Shown in pieces: positions 20,989-32,700 of a DNA stretch of 64,000 nucleotides. The stretch lies in the NCBI GenBank assembly GCA_037893245.1, contig JBAIAA010000444.1, positions 873,501 to 937,500 of the forward strand. Direction: 5' to 3'. Each line of letters starts with the position of its first letter. Position 1 is the stretch's first letter. The position numbers and the translations under genes are program-made. The notes beneath the pieces were generated by a model that saw only the letters and a program-made list of their open reading frames with translations, had not been told where the DNA came from and searched no databases. The DNA comes from Crossaster papposus (taxonomy: Eukaryota; Echinodermata; Asteroidea; Velatida; Solasteridae).

Positions 20989-22740
20989 TTACTCACACTT
21001 AATGATGCCGTATAACGTATTCATATTTGTTGGATACAATATTTTGTTTGGGCGTTAATAATTTGAATCCATATTTTGTTTTAACAATTTGTGCAAGCTG
21101 ACCAATAGTGTAAAGTGCGCTGAAAACTTTCTAAAAATTGTTGGGTTTTTTCAGTATTTTGAGGAAAAATAGATTATGACTTGATTCAGTTTTGTACAAA
21201 ATAAGCTTAAGCTATAAATATGGCAATTTGGTGAATGTAACTTTCCTTTGAATATTTGTTGATTTTATAAATACACACATGTATTCGTTTCTAAAACGCC
21301 TTAATTTGCTTAGATTTCCCCGCTCAATTTAAACAAATACACACAAAATAGATTTCATTTTATGTTTCAGTATAATTCAAATTTGATCATACCGATTCTT
21401 CCTAAATTTGTGAAATTCGTGTCGTGTAGCAATCGGAGTTAAATTAAAAAAGCAAAATCGGTTTTTTTGTATCGTTTAATTTGACGTTGTGCTCGTTCAA
21501 TTTAGTTCTGTGTACTCTGAAACGTTAGTTAGAGTTAAGAAATTAATTAATTTAAATGACCAGTTGGCATCGCTATTATTGGGTTTTGTGTTATTTTGGT
21601 AAATAACTAAAACATGATAGCGATCGGTGCACTGGCAGGCAGTCTGGCATTATTATTGGGTTTTCGTAAAATACGGAGACATGATAATGTTGGCATCGCT
21701 ATTATTGGGTTTTAGGTTATTTGGGTAAATAACTAAAACATGATAGCGATACTCGCGTACCGATCGGAAGCAAACTTATATACTTTGTAATATACTATTG
21801 TAATATACTGCTAGTTGGAAATAATAATATGTTTTGAGATCAACCTGGCAATAAACTGCTTCGGCCTTACGATACAAAAAGACATTAAACTCTTTAGCCA
21901 ATGCATGAATATTTTGTGATGTCCTGTGAGGTTACTAATAGATTTGTTTAAAGGTGATTATTAATCACCTTTAAACAAATCTATTAGTAACCTTTTAAAA
22001 TTGAAATTTAGAACTGAGCTCGGTGATGTTCAGGGACGAAATTGAAGTCTCGCTTTAGGACATTTGTATGACATTCATATTAAAATGACTGGAGAAACCT
22101 ATATTACTGAATTTTTCAAGTAGCATTAATAAATTAGTGTTTTAAGATAATATAGATTTTCCAAGACGATTTGGCAAAATGGGCGTTTGAATTTGTAAAA
22201 CTTAATTTCAATTTCGCGCTGATTTTGAGAACGACGTATATCCGGGTTTCATTGTCGCAAAAAAAGTATTCGATTTCATTTTGTGTAATTCAAATAAATG
22301 AATGTGTATAACGTTCATTTAAACGATTACAAATACGTGAATATGTATTCGGTTTAACGCATGCGTGGCCGATTATTAAGAATGTTAAGAAATTATTAAG
22401 AATTTTTTGTTCTCGCAGCAACTTAATTTGTCGTTGTGTCACGGCCTGAATTGAATATTCTTTTTCATTTTGTTATAATATAAATTCGCGTATTCTGCAT
22501 CCATTTTAGATAAAGTGTATGCTTATACAATTCATCATACAACTTTGATTAATTTATTAATTAATCACTGTTATGTAGGCCTAATTGGTCATTAATTTGA
22601 ATTGTATATATTTTAATGCATTTTCATTGTCTATCTGTCAATGACCTACCTGCCAAGACAACGGGGAGATTGTGTCTGAGAATGAATAAATAATTGAATG
22701 AACGAATATTTATAAAATGTCTTGTTATTCTATCTTCAAA
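20989..22740. other. AT-rich spacer without a gene
   Basis: No exon or open frame could be supported. It contains two near-identical blocks (TGGCATCGCTATTATTGGGT ... CATGATAGCGAT) at about 21564-21628 and 21688-21750, and the perfect hairpin at 21930-21992. Confidence 0.5.
21930..21992. repeat. perfect hairpin, 31-bp arms, 1-nt loop
   Basis: GGTTACTAATAGATTTGTTT AAAGGTGATTA is followed by a single T and then its exact inverse. It is not one of the MITE ends seen elsewhere in the window. Confidence 0.9.
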
Positions 22741-22830
22741 GTGCCGCGGCCTCGTGCCGTCTGGAGCACCTGTATGTAAAGCTGCAGGTTGTGGGTTCAA
22801 ATCCGACCTGGTACTTTGGTACATATGGAA
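22741..22830 (+). repeat. tRNA-derived SINE head
   Basis: GTGCCGCGGCCTCGTGCCGT followed by GCTGCAGGTTGTGGGTTCAAATCC, a pol III B box. Inverted relatives occur at about 62275-62345, and a further relative at 26838-26910. Confidence 0.6.
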
Positions 22831-22859
22831 GGTACATAGGAAGGTACATTTCTCACGAT

Positions 22860-23242
22860 AATATGTTAAACATGTCTCAAAAGAGCCGCGCGGATAATCC
22901 TCAAATGTACCTTCCTCACCCCTTCAGAGGATATGTTTGCTCGTCTTAATTGGGCTCCTTTTTCAAAAAGAGTCAAGTCAAAAAAAGGCTATTCTTGTCT
23001 TCAAAAGTCTTAACAAAATGACTCCTTTGTACATGACAAATATTTTCACACCACTTACAGTTATTCGCGAAACAAGGCAATCAACCCACACGGCACTGAA
23101 AGTTCTTTTCGCCAAAAAAGAATGCTACGCCACAAGTTTCGCTGTGAGTGGTGCAAATATTTGGAATAATCTGCCCGAACAATTGCGAACATTGGACTCA
23201 TTAAGCACATTTAAATCGGAGCTCCTACATGTCATCCGTTAG
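22860..23242 (+). pseudogene. 3' fragment of a LINE ORF2 (RT C-terminus)
   Basis: Two adjoining frames give KRAARIILKCTF...MFARLNWAP and then AILVFKSLNKMTPLYM ... GANIWNNLPEQLRTLDSLST, followed by a stop. This is the conserved tail found after the RT domain in CR1/Jockey-type LINEs. A one-base change in the A-run near 22980 shifts the frame. No RT core remains. Confidence 0.75.
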
Positions 23243-23888
23243 ATATTATGCCAATTGCGCTGATCTTCGGAGTTATAACTTGGTTGCCACTATAATGTGG
23301 AGCCAGCTGGGAATTTCCCTTCTCTTTTTTTCCCCAAAGGTTTTTTGTTGACGGGTTTTCGCCTATCTCGTAAATCAGAATTGATATCAATGTGTTGGAT
23401 TCATATGAATGTCCGTGTACGTCTGTAAATATTATGTTTGTAACTTTCTGTAAATGTTGTATTTACATGTACTATTATTTTATTTAGCGATGTATGCAGG
23501 GTCCCAATGAAAACCAGTTTTAAACTGTTTGGGCACACCCTGGGTAAAGAAATGGAATAAATAAATACACGTGCCCTTGGGCAAGGAACCAATACACTAT
23601 TGACGATAGTAAACTGCATAGTGGAGCAGCGAACGAGCGACGACCAGTAGCGAGTGTATGCGCGTAATAAGTTTGAGTTAATTTAATTGGCGTTCATATT
23701 TACACTTGTCTGTTTATATCGATCGCAGTTTAAACATTTCTTACCAATTACTGGGTATTTTTGCCACCTACCATAAGTACCTAGAATTGCCTGGCCAAAG
23801 GTCCATTGTTATCTCTACATTATTTGCTCATAACTTCAATGTATTCAATATTCATTTAAAGATCGCTAATATTTAGTGATCAATAATA

Positions 23889-25078
23889 GGTTTTACCGGC
23901 TATTTAAACAAATATGTGAATGTCACCACAACATGAGAGTAAAGTCGGAAATATTGAGAATTGAGATATTGGTATTTTCCTGAGAAAGAGAGCTTTCCAA
24001 TGGTACATAACACTTGGGGGTTTTGCGATAAATACTTTTTACAGCGCTCCAGAAAGTCATGGGTTTGACAAAACGTGTTTGTGAGAAAACTTACTTTAAA
24101 CATCTTAAACAAAACACGCAAAAGATTTAAAAAACAGGACAAGTAAGGTTCGGTTGAGCATAGCAAGGGCTATGTTCTGATCATTATTTCTTCTTGAAAT
24201 TTTCCACACATACAAACTATTGTATAAACAGCACAATATCAAAATTTTGAAAACGTGGGATACTTACGAGGACCTGATTTGCATATTTAATTACCGTGTT
24301 AATTATACCTCTATTGGACTTTAATCCAAACACTAACTACGCAAATACTACGAAAAATTGCGTAATTTAAGAGGTTTTCGATCATCTGATCTCACCCAAA
24401 AAATGGGAATTTGTAGAGGAGGACTTGGGCATTCCAAATTATGCAAAATCCTAAAATTGACCACCCCTTCATATTTTGACTTGGGATGGCCATATCTCCA
24501 AATCACATTGTGCGACTTTACTCTCATATTGTGATGACAGGTCACATATTCTAATTCACCAACTCTCACATTTATTTTCGTCCAAGAACACAAATCCACA
24601 CTCTTTCACCAAACCATTTCAGTCATTTAGCATTCAATTATCAACGTTTGGTCGCCCATTTTCAACACCGGGTCGAGAATATTGGTTATTACAGTTTAAA
24701 TTCGTCTAAGCTTTTGCCGAAAGGCAGGATTCCAGAGATCGAATTCGTCTTTTATCAATCACTTTCAAACTTATGCCAAGTGCTTGAGTTAAGCACACAT
24801 CAGACTAATATTTATTTAACATAAGTTTGAAATTATTGACATAAAACGAATTCGATTTCTAGTCTGAATGCTGCCTTTTAGCAACAGCTTAGACGATTTT
24901 GACCTGAAATGGCCAATATTCTAGATACAATATTGAAATAGAGTGACCAACATTTGAAATTAAATGGTAAATGACTTAATTGGTTTGGTTAAAAACTAAT
25001 TTTGTTATCGGACGAAATTGAATGCGAGAGTTGGTGAATTTGATTGAAAACTGTTTCAAAATAGCCGGGAAAACCTAT
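23889..25078. mobile_element. MITE family D with a family B insertion
   Basis: D begins AGGTTTTACCGGCTATTTAA and resumes at ATTCACCAACTCTCACATTT, ending AAATAGCCGGGAAAACCTAT. A complete family B element (23916-24547, ends GTCACCACAACATGAGAGTA and TGATGACAGGTCACA) lies between. This is an older D element hit by B. Confidence 0.75.
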
Positions 25079-26552
25079 ATTTTGTATTTGCTTATAGGGC
25101 CTAAATGAATCTTGGGAAATGTCCAACGCCAACGAATTTTGTTTTTGACTTTATATGTCGGGAAAGAACCAACGAGTGAAAGGCGTGGCATTTCCCATTA
25201 CCGCAAGTTCCATTAAAGAGTTCATTCGAGTTCAAAGTGGTACCATTGTCAAGGTCGGATGCGTCTATATTGATCCCCATGACAACCGGCTTTGTGCTGT
25301 TGGCACGAGTCAGTGGCATTGATGTACATGGGAGTGGGAACGGTCCCGTGGGTAACGTTCCCACGGAAAACTCCACACGCTAATCGCCTGGTGCTCCATC
25401 CACGCAAGAAAAAACAATGGTGGACCAAGTTACCCATAGGATTCCACGTTAATAACAGCACTGATTACAAATAGGAATTATAACAATAAACCAATTCGCT
25501 GTTTCATGTGAGCAATGTATTCTGGGACAGAATTTTGGATAAACAAACTTACGTGATGCTAACATTTGGACTGTGACAGCATGACGTTTGTTTTGTATCC
25601 TTAAAGGGGCACTATATGTCCTGAAATCCCCGAAAGTTCATGTTTTGGATTGTTTACTGTACTAATTCTATTTCAAACATCAGGGGCCAATTTCATAGAG
25701 CTGCGTAAGCATAAAAAAATGCTTAAGCACAAAACATTCTTGCTTAGTAAACCAGCTTACCAGCCACAACTACATGTGATGTATAATATTTGTGATTGGT
25801 ATTTAGCTGTTGATAGCTTAGCATAACAATCGAATGGAATTTTGGCTCCCTAACTTGATTTACCACAAAAATGTTTTTTTGTGCTCAAGCAACATTTTGC
25901 ACTTCCTTTTGATTGGGCTAAAGAGCAAAGTTTTCCATTGAAACCCCCACCCCCCCCCCCCCCCCCCCCTCCCCCCGAAAACTCCCGAAAATCGGTAGTA
26001 TCGATGTACATGCATTACGTAATTCCAGAAGAAAGTGGCCAAAAATAATCTTAGGTTGCACCACAGAGCATCTAGAATCCAAAATGTACAATATTATGCT
26101 TTCTATACGAGCTCGTTGGAGTCAAGTTTAGTAGGTGAATGGTACAACACCGCCACCCCCCCCCCCCCCCCCCCCCTAAACGAACAGCCAGCTTTGAATA
26201 TAGATGTCAACAGAGGGCACATGGTCTATACAGACGTATACGTCACCCCAATAGTAGTTATTTGAATTAATGGTTTTCTCATTTACCACTCATTATACGC
26301 TAGGCTGAGATTAACCACTGAAGCATTTACTCCCTATTGAAACATGTCGTCATCCCTGCAGTACCGGCGTTATATGAATATCACACACCTGTGAAAATCG
26401 GGCCCCTTTCTCCTATTATTGGTTAAACTCTCTCACGTGACCGGTCACTCTCCTAATTATCTTCACTTTGACATGCGCAATACTACCAACAAGTCCGGAT
26501 TTCACAGAGTCGGAAATTCACGCAAAACTCAAACGCCGAGGTCAAACTCGCA
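25079..26552. other. spacer upstream of gene 2
   Basis: Holds a partial family A MITE (about 25681-25850) and poly-C tracts near 25946 and 26157. Short open frames at 25101-25461 on both strands were examined, but no splice structure or recognisable domain was found. Confidence 0.4.
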
Positions 26553-26558
26553 TATAAG
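26553..26558 (+). promoter_or_regulatory. possible TATA box of gene 2
   Basis: TATAAG in CGCATATAAGATG, 58 bp before the presumed ATG. A start about 30 bp downstream would make 26611 the first ATG of the mRNA. Confidence 0.4.
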
Positions 26559-26610
26559 ATGTTACGAGGTGAAGCAAGTTTTTGAGCACTGCCTGGAATT
26601 GAGTCCGACT

Positions 26611-26746
26611 ATGAAATCAGCTAGCTACCATCTGCTAAGTGTGTGTCTTCTCTTGATAGCTTGCTGTCAGTCGGGAGAAGGAACATTTACAACATGCTAT
26701 GATGTAGAGAGATGGGAGTCTCTGCATGAGATCAGCTACGAACCAG
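26611..26746 (+). CDS. gene 2 exon 1 (signal peptide)
   Basis: Codes residues 1-45 plus one base: hydrophobic signal core LLSVCLLLIACCQSG, then mature CYDVERWESLHEISYEP. Donor GTCAGG, phase 1. An upstream in-frame ATG at 26419 would bury the signal peptide. Confidence 0.82.
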
Positions 26747-29700
26747 GTCAGGTTTTATCCAAAGAAAAGTTGTACTTGTAATGGTAACATTTCCTAGCAC
26801 TTTCTCCCTATAAAAGGATTGTAGCTAGTTTGGTCTGGAGCATTGATTTCGCGGTCTGCAGGTAATTCTGCAGGTTGTGGGTTCGAATCCAGCCTGGGCT
26901 ATGGTCTTCTATACGCTTAATATAGCTGAAGGCATTAGTAAAGGTAGGATACACCATTGGTAATTGCTTGAATTATCATGCATGGGTGGATTTGGGGGTT
27001 GTATTTTATAGTACATATCGTTTAACTGACCTGCTCTAAGTTGTACAATCATGGATGCTGAGAAAAACGGCGTTCGTTTTTAACCGGCGTCGGGCAGCAG
27101 TGATTTTTATGTTGTTCTTTTTTTTTTTTCGCGATTGCCATCCGGAGATTGTTATAATGTTTTGATATATTTCAATTTTTCGGAAGAATTTGCCTGCAGG
27201 ATATCTAGCGCGATCATTTTGCTGGATGCTTACAATCAACTTACAATTTACTTTAAAATAAGTAAGATATTTCTTTATAATTCTGTAGTAATTTTGTTTG
27301 ATATCTGCAAATAGTGTATCTTCCAATTAATGCCTTGCAATGGATTAGTTTCCCATCCCAACCCTATTTATACTGTGAAGAGATCTGATTGTCTTGTTTC
27401 AGTGTGAGGGGCTGGTTCTTCCACACTTTCTTTTGTAGCCCACACCTCAAGTGGCCTTCGGATCTGTGATAAGACAGGGCCATAACGTACGCCGTAGACG
27501 TAATCGAATATGACGTCTTGGCTAACTCGCATAATCGCTTGAAAAATTCCAAGCAGAATTGTGTCGCCTTGCGTGCGCATGTGACGTTGCGTGAATAATC
27601 GTGCGACGTAACGTGCATAATTGCTGACTCATTGGTGAAGTTTCACGGGAAAAAACCCCAGAAAAACAAGAACAACTGCCCGACGCCGGTTGAGAACGAA
27701 CGCCGTTTTTTTCGCTATTTTTCTCGGCATCCATGTTTGTAAAACTGCGGACAGGCCAGTTAAACGATATTTACTATAAAACACAACCCCCCAAATCTAA
27801 CCATTCTGAATAATTCAAGCAATTACCAATGATGTATCCTACCTTTACACCCACCTATTCATGATAATTCAAGCAATATGGTGTATCCTACCTTTACATC
27901 CACTCATTCCTGATAATTCAAGCAATTACCAATGGTGTATACTACCTTTACACCCACCCATTTCTAATAATTCAAGCAATTAACAATGGTGTATCTTACC
28001 TTTACACCCACCCATTCCTGATAATTCAAGCAATTACCAATGGTGTTTTACACCCACCCATTCCTGATAATTCAAGCAAATACCAATGGTGTATCCGACC
28101 TTTACATCCACCCATTCCTGATAATTCAAGCAATTAACAATGGTGTATCTTACCTTTACACCCACCCATTCCTGATAATTCAAGCAATTAACAATGGTGT
28201 ATCTTACCTTTACATCCACCCATTCCTGATAATTCAAGCAATTACCGATGGTGTATCCTACCTTTACACCCACGCATTCCTGAAAATTCAAGCAATTACC
28301 AATGGTGTATCTTACCTTTTAGATTGCTTTATTCAGCCAATGATTAAAAACAATCACAGGAATTTGTAATGTTAGACTCGCACAACAACAATAATAAACA
28401 TATAATTACAAAAGTATACAAACAATTCTTTAAATTTAAATGAAAAAACTCCCTCTGTTAAAGACCTACACAGCCGACGATATAAAATATATTCCTGAAA
28501 TGGTTGATTTATACAACATATTTTAAACATTAAAAACCCCATTGTTAAAAGACCCACACGGTCGATGATATAAAAACTATTTTTGAAACTGTTGGTTGAT
28601 ACATGTACATACATATTATTTTACATTAAAAGTCCCCATTGTTAAAAACCCGTACGGCCGATGGTATAAAACTATCTCTGAAACGGTTGGTTTTTTCACC
28701 TATTGATCTCATCCTTCTTCCTGAAGGCATCATGTGGAAGAACTCATTTGTTGGATGATGCACATCCGTAACAATGTTTTCGACACGCTTTCTCATTCTC
28801 TTGTCATAGATTGTCTTCATGTCATCCAACTTAAATCCAATTATGCGCGATGCGTTTTTGGCCACCCGATTCAGTTTATAAATTGCACACTCAGGAGTGA
28901 CATTGAACCAGACAATAATAGAGCTGGTCAGGCAAGATTCAATTACACATCTATACAAATTAATCAAAATATGTTTGCTAACACCAAAGGATTTCAGTCT
29001 ACGTAGAAAATACAAACGTTGTTGGGCCTTTTTCAAATTTTCAGATACTTGATTTGACCAAGACAGGGTGTTCATTATGAATATACCGAGAAACTTAAAA
29101 CAATCTACAATGTCCACATCTCTTCCGTTAATGACAATTGGTTCAATTTGACCTTTATTTTTACGAAAGTCAATTATCATTTCCTTAGTTTTGTCAACGT
29201 TCAAGACAAGATTGTTCGATTCAGACCATTTTACAAGAGATGATACTTGACTTCTATAACTGGATTCGTCGCCATTACAAATTAAACCACTAAGGGTGGT
29301 ATCATCAGCAAATTTTACAATCACGCTAGATGGATCATCCACTTTACAATCATGTGTAAATAGACTGTACAAAAGAGGAGAAAGACCACAACCCTGCGGT
29401 GTTCCAGTGCTCAGAACAATTGGTTTCGAGACATTTGAACCGATTCTCACAATTTGTCTACGTTTCAATAAAAAATCTAAAACCCACTTGCATAGAGATC
29501 CTGGTAATTTAAGATCAATCAGCTTTTGATAAAGCTTAGACGGGACTATAGTATTAAAAGCAGATGAGTAGTCAATGAATGAAATACGAGCATATTTTGA
29601 TGAATTTGGTCTTCCAGGTTCAAGGTGCTTTAAGATAAAATGCAAACAGTAATTCACAGCATCTTCAACGCATCGATTTGTCCGATACGCAAATTGACAC

Positions 29701-32700
29701 GGGTCCAAATCACATGGCAGTATTGATTTCATGAAATTCATCACTAAACGTTCAAAACACTTAGCAATCTGTGACGTCAAGGCCACTGGCCTATAATCAT
29801 TCATGGAACTGATCAGTTTCTTTTTCGGCACTGGAACGATGATCGAGTTCTTGAAAGACTCGGGCATTTTGGCTATGCTGAGCGACCAGTTGAAGATGTT
29901 GGCAAGAATATCGGCGAGTTGACGCGAACAGCTACGCAAGAGCCGCGGCGTAATCTGGTCTGGCCCTGCAGCTTTGCGCACGTTCAGACCTGACAGGACT
30001 CGCGCAACATCTTCAGGCTGTATTATGAATGGTGGTTCCTGCTCTGTGACGTCAGCTGCAGCTGCACTCGGAGACCCAGACTCAAGAATGTCGCGATCAA
30101 AGCGAGCATAAAACTCGTTCAGGCGATCAGGCAATGTAATGTCACCGTTATCTATGATTGGCGCACTTTGCTTGTAGTTGGTGATATTCTGAACACCCGC
30201 CCAGAGATCCCGAGTGTTGTTACTGTTCAAGTTGTTCTCTAAAAGCTGACGATATTTACGTTTACCAGTGTTGATGCTCTTTTCCAAGTCATACTTTGCC
30301 CTTTTATAGGCAGCCGGGTCCACAGATTTCTGTTTATAAGCATTCCTGATAATTCAAGCAATTAACAATGGTGTATCTTATCTTTACACCCACCCATTCC
30401 TGATAATTCAAGCAATTACCGATGGTGTATCCTACCTTTACATCCACCCATTCCTGATAATTCAAGTAATTAACAATGGTGTATCTTACCTTTACACCCA
30501 CCCATTCCTGATAATTCAAGTAATTAACAATGGTGTATCTTACCTTTACATCCACCCATTCCTGATAATTCAAGTAATTAACAATGGTGTATATTACCTT
30601 TACACCCACCCATTCCTGATAATTCAAGCAATTACTAATGGTGTATCCTACCTTTACACCCACCCATTCCTGATAATTCAAGCAATTAACAATGGTGTAT
30701 CTTACCTTTACATCCACCCATTCCTGATAATTCAAGCAATTACCGATGGTGTATCCTACCTTAACATCCACCCATTCCTGATAATTCAAGTAATTAACAA
30801 TGGTGTATCTTACCTTTACACCCACCCATTCCTGATAATTCAAGTAATTAACAATGGTGTATCCTACTTTTACACCCACCCATTCCTGATAATTCAAGCA
30901 ATTACCAATGGTGTATCATACCTTTACACCCACCCATTCCTGATAATTCAAGCAATTAACAATGGTGTATCTTATCTTTACACCCACCCATTCCTGATAA
31001 TTCAAGCAATTACCGATGGTGTATCCTACCTTTACATCCACCCATTCCTGATAATTCAAGTAATTAACAATGGTGTATCTTACCTTTACACCCACCCATT
31101 CCTGATAATTCAAGTAATTAACAATGGTGTATCTTACCTTTACATTAACCCATTCCTGATAATTCAAGTAATTAACAATGGTGTATATTACCTTTACACC
31201 CACCCATTCCTGATAATTCAAGCAATTACTAATGGTGTATCCTACCTTTACACCCACCCATTCCTGATAATTCAAGCAATTAACAATGGTGTATCTTACC
31301 TTTACATCCACCCATTCCTGATAATTCAAGCAATTACCGATGGTGTATCCTACCTTAACATCCACCCATTCCTGATAATTCAAGTAATTAACAATGGTGT
31401 ATCTTACCTTTACACCCACCCATTCCTGATAATTCAAGTAATTAACAATGGTGTATCCTACTTTTACACCCACCCATTCCTGATAATTCAAGCAATTACC
31501 AATGGTGTATCATACCTTTACACCCACCCATTCCTGATAATTCAAGCAATTAACAATGGTGTATCTTATCTTTACACCCACCCATTCCTGATAATTCAAG
31601 CAATTACCAATGGTGTATCATACCTTTACATCCACCCATTCCTGATAATTCAAGCAATTAACATTTGTGTATCTTATCTTTACACCCACCCATTCCTGAT
31701 AATTCAAGCAATTACCAATGGTGTTTTACACCCACCCATTCCTGATAATTCAAGCAAATACCAATGGTGTATCCTACTTTTACACCCACGCATTCCTGAT
31801 AATTCAAGCAATTACCGATGGTGTATCCTACCTTTACATCCACCCATTCCTGATAATTCAAGCAATTATCAAGAGTGTATCGTACCTCTAAGGCGAGGTC
31901 TTTTTGTTCGCACCTGTCATTGCACCTGTTTTCCCCATTTATACGGTAGGTGTTGACTGGGGTGAAGCTAATAAACCTAAGACGTGCTCAGGCTGCAGTT
32001 GCAACGAGGGCACGGGAACTATTAAATGTGCGTCATGGACGACTGTGTAAGTTAATTTTATTTTGGAAATACATTATCAAAAACCATAAAACACTGGTAA
32101 TTTTCCGTTCTTGCTTGAAACCTAGTTCAAAACTTAAGATATTGAAAATATGCAACACAAAAAATAGACTGGCACATGAAACAGCCAGTCCAACACGCCT
32201 TTAGTGCCGAGTCGGTCAACCGTGTCAAAAGAACCACGTGCAATCACTATGGGACCATTAAAGAGATTAGTCTGGGCCCAATTTCTTGGCTCTGCTTACC
32301 GTTAGCGAAAAATCCGTGCTTACTATAGCAGAAAATTCGGTGCTTACGGTAAACGTATTTCACGCGTTAGCAAGGAATTTTGGTCTCTGAGCATGCGTAC
32401 ATCCCGTAACTAAGGATTCTGTGCTTACCGGGTGAGCAAATAATTTTTCTGCTAGCGCGGTTAGTGGAAAATGATGACCGTAAGCGAGTAATTCTGTGGT
32501 TAACAGAGCCATGAAATTGGGCCCTGGTCAGATGGACATGCACAAGTCTATAGTCTTAGTCTTGACAATGAAATTATGTGGCTTTACTCTCAGAAGCAAA
32601 ATGTTGAAGGAAACTGTCTTTTAAAAAGATGATTTGAGACTTCAAACTTAGCTGCACGAGGACCTCTGCTTTAGCACATGGCTTATTGTGTCTTGTTTGC

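Noticed and set aside
25101..25461. Cys-containing minus-strand frames (91 and 70 codons)
   Set aside because: They overlap in different frames, have no splice signals or recognised domain, and the + strand is equally open. Could be a decayed gene, but not supportable.
30334..31491. Two long minus-strand frames of an 18-aa repeat (NYQEWVGVKV)
   Set aside because: The 54-bp satellite unit is divisible by 3, which keeps frames open. The unit derives from a MITE end, not from a gene.
27848..31893. CRISPR array look-alike
   Set aside because: The 54-bp repeats are contiguous with no unique spacers, and the setting is a eukaryotic intron.
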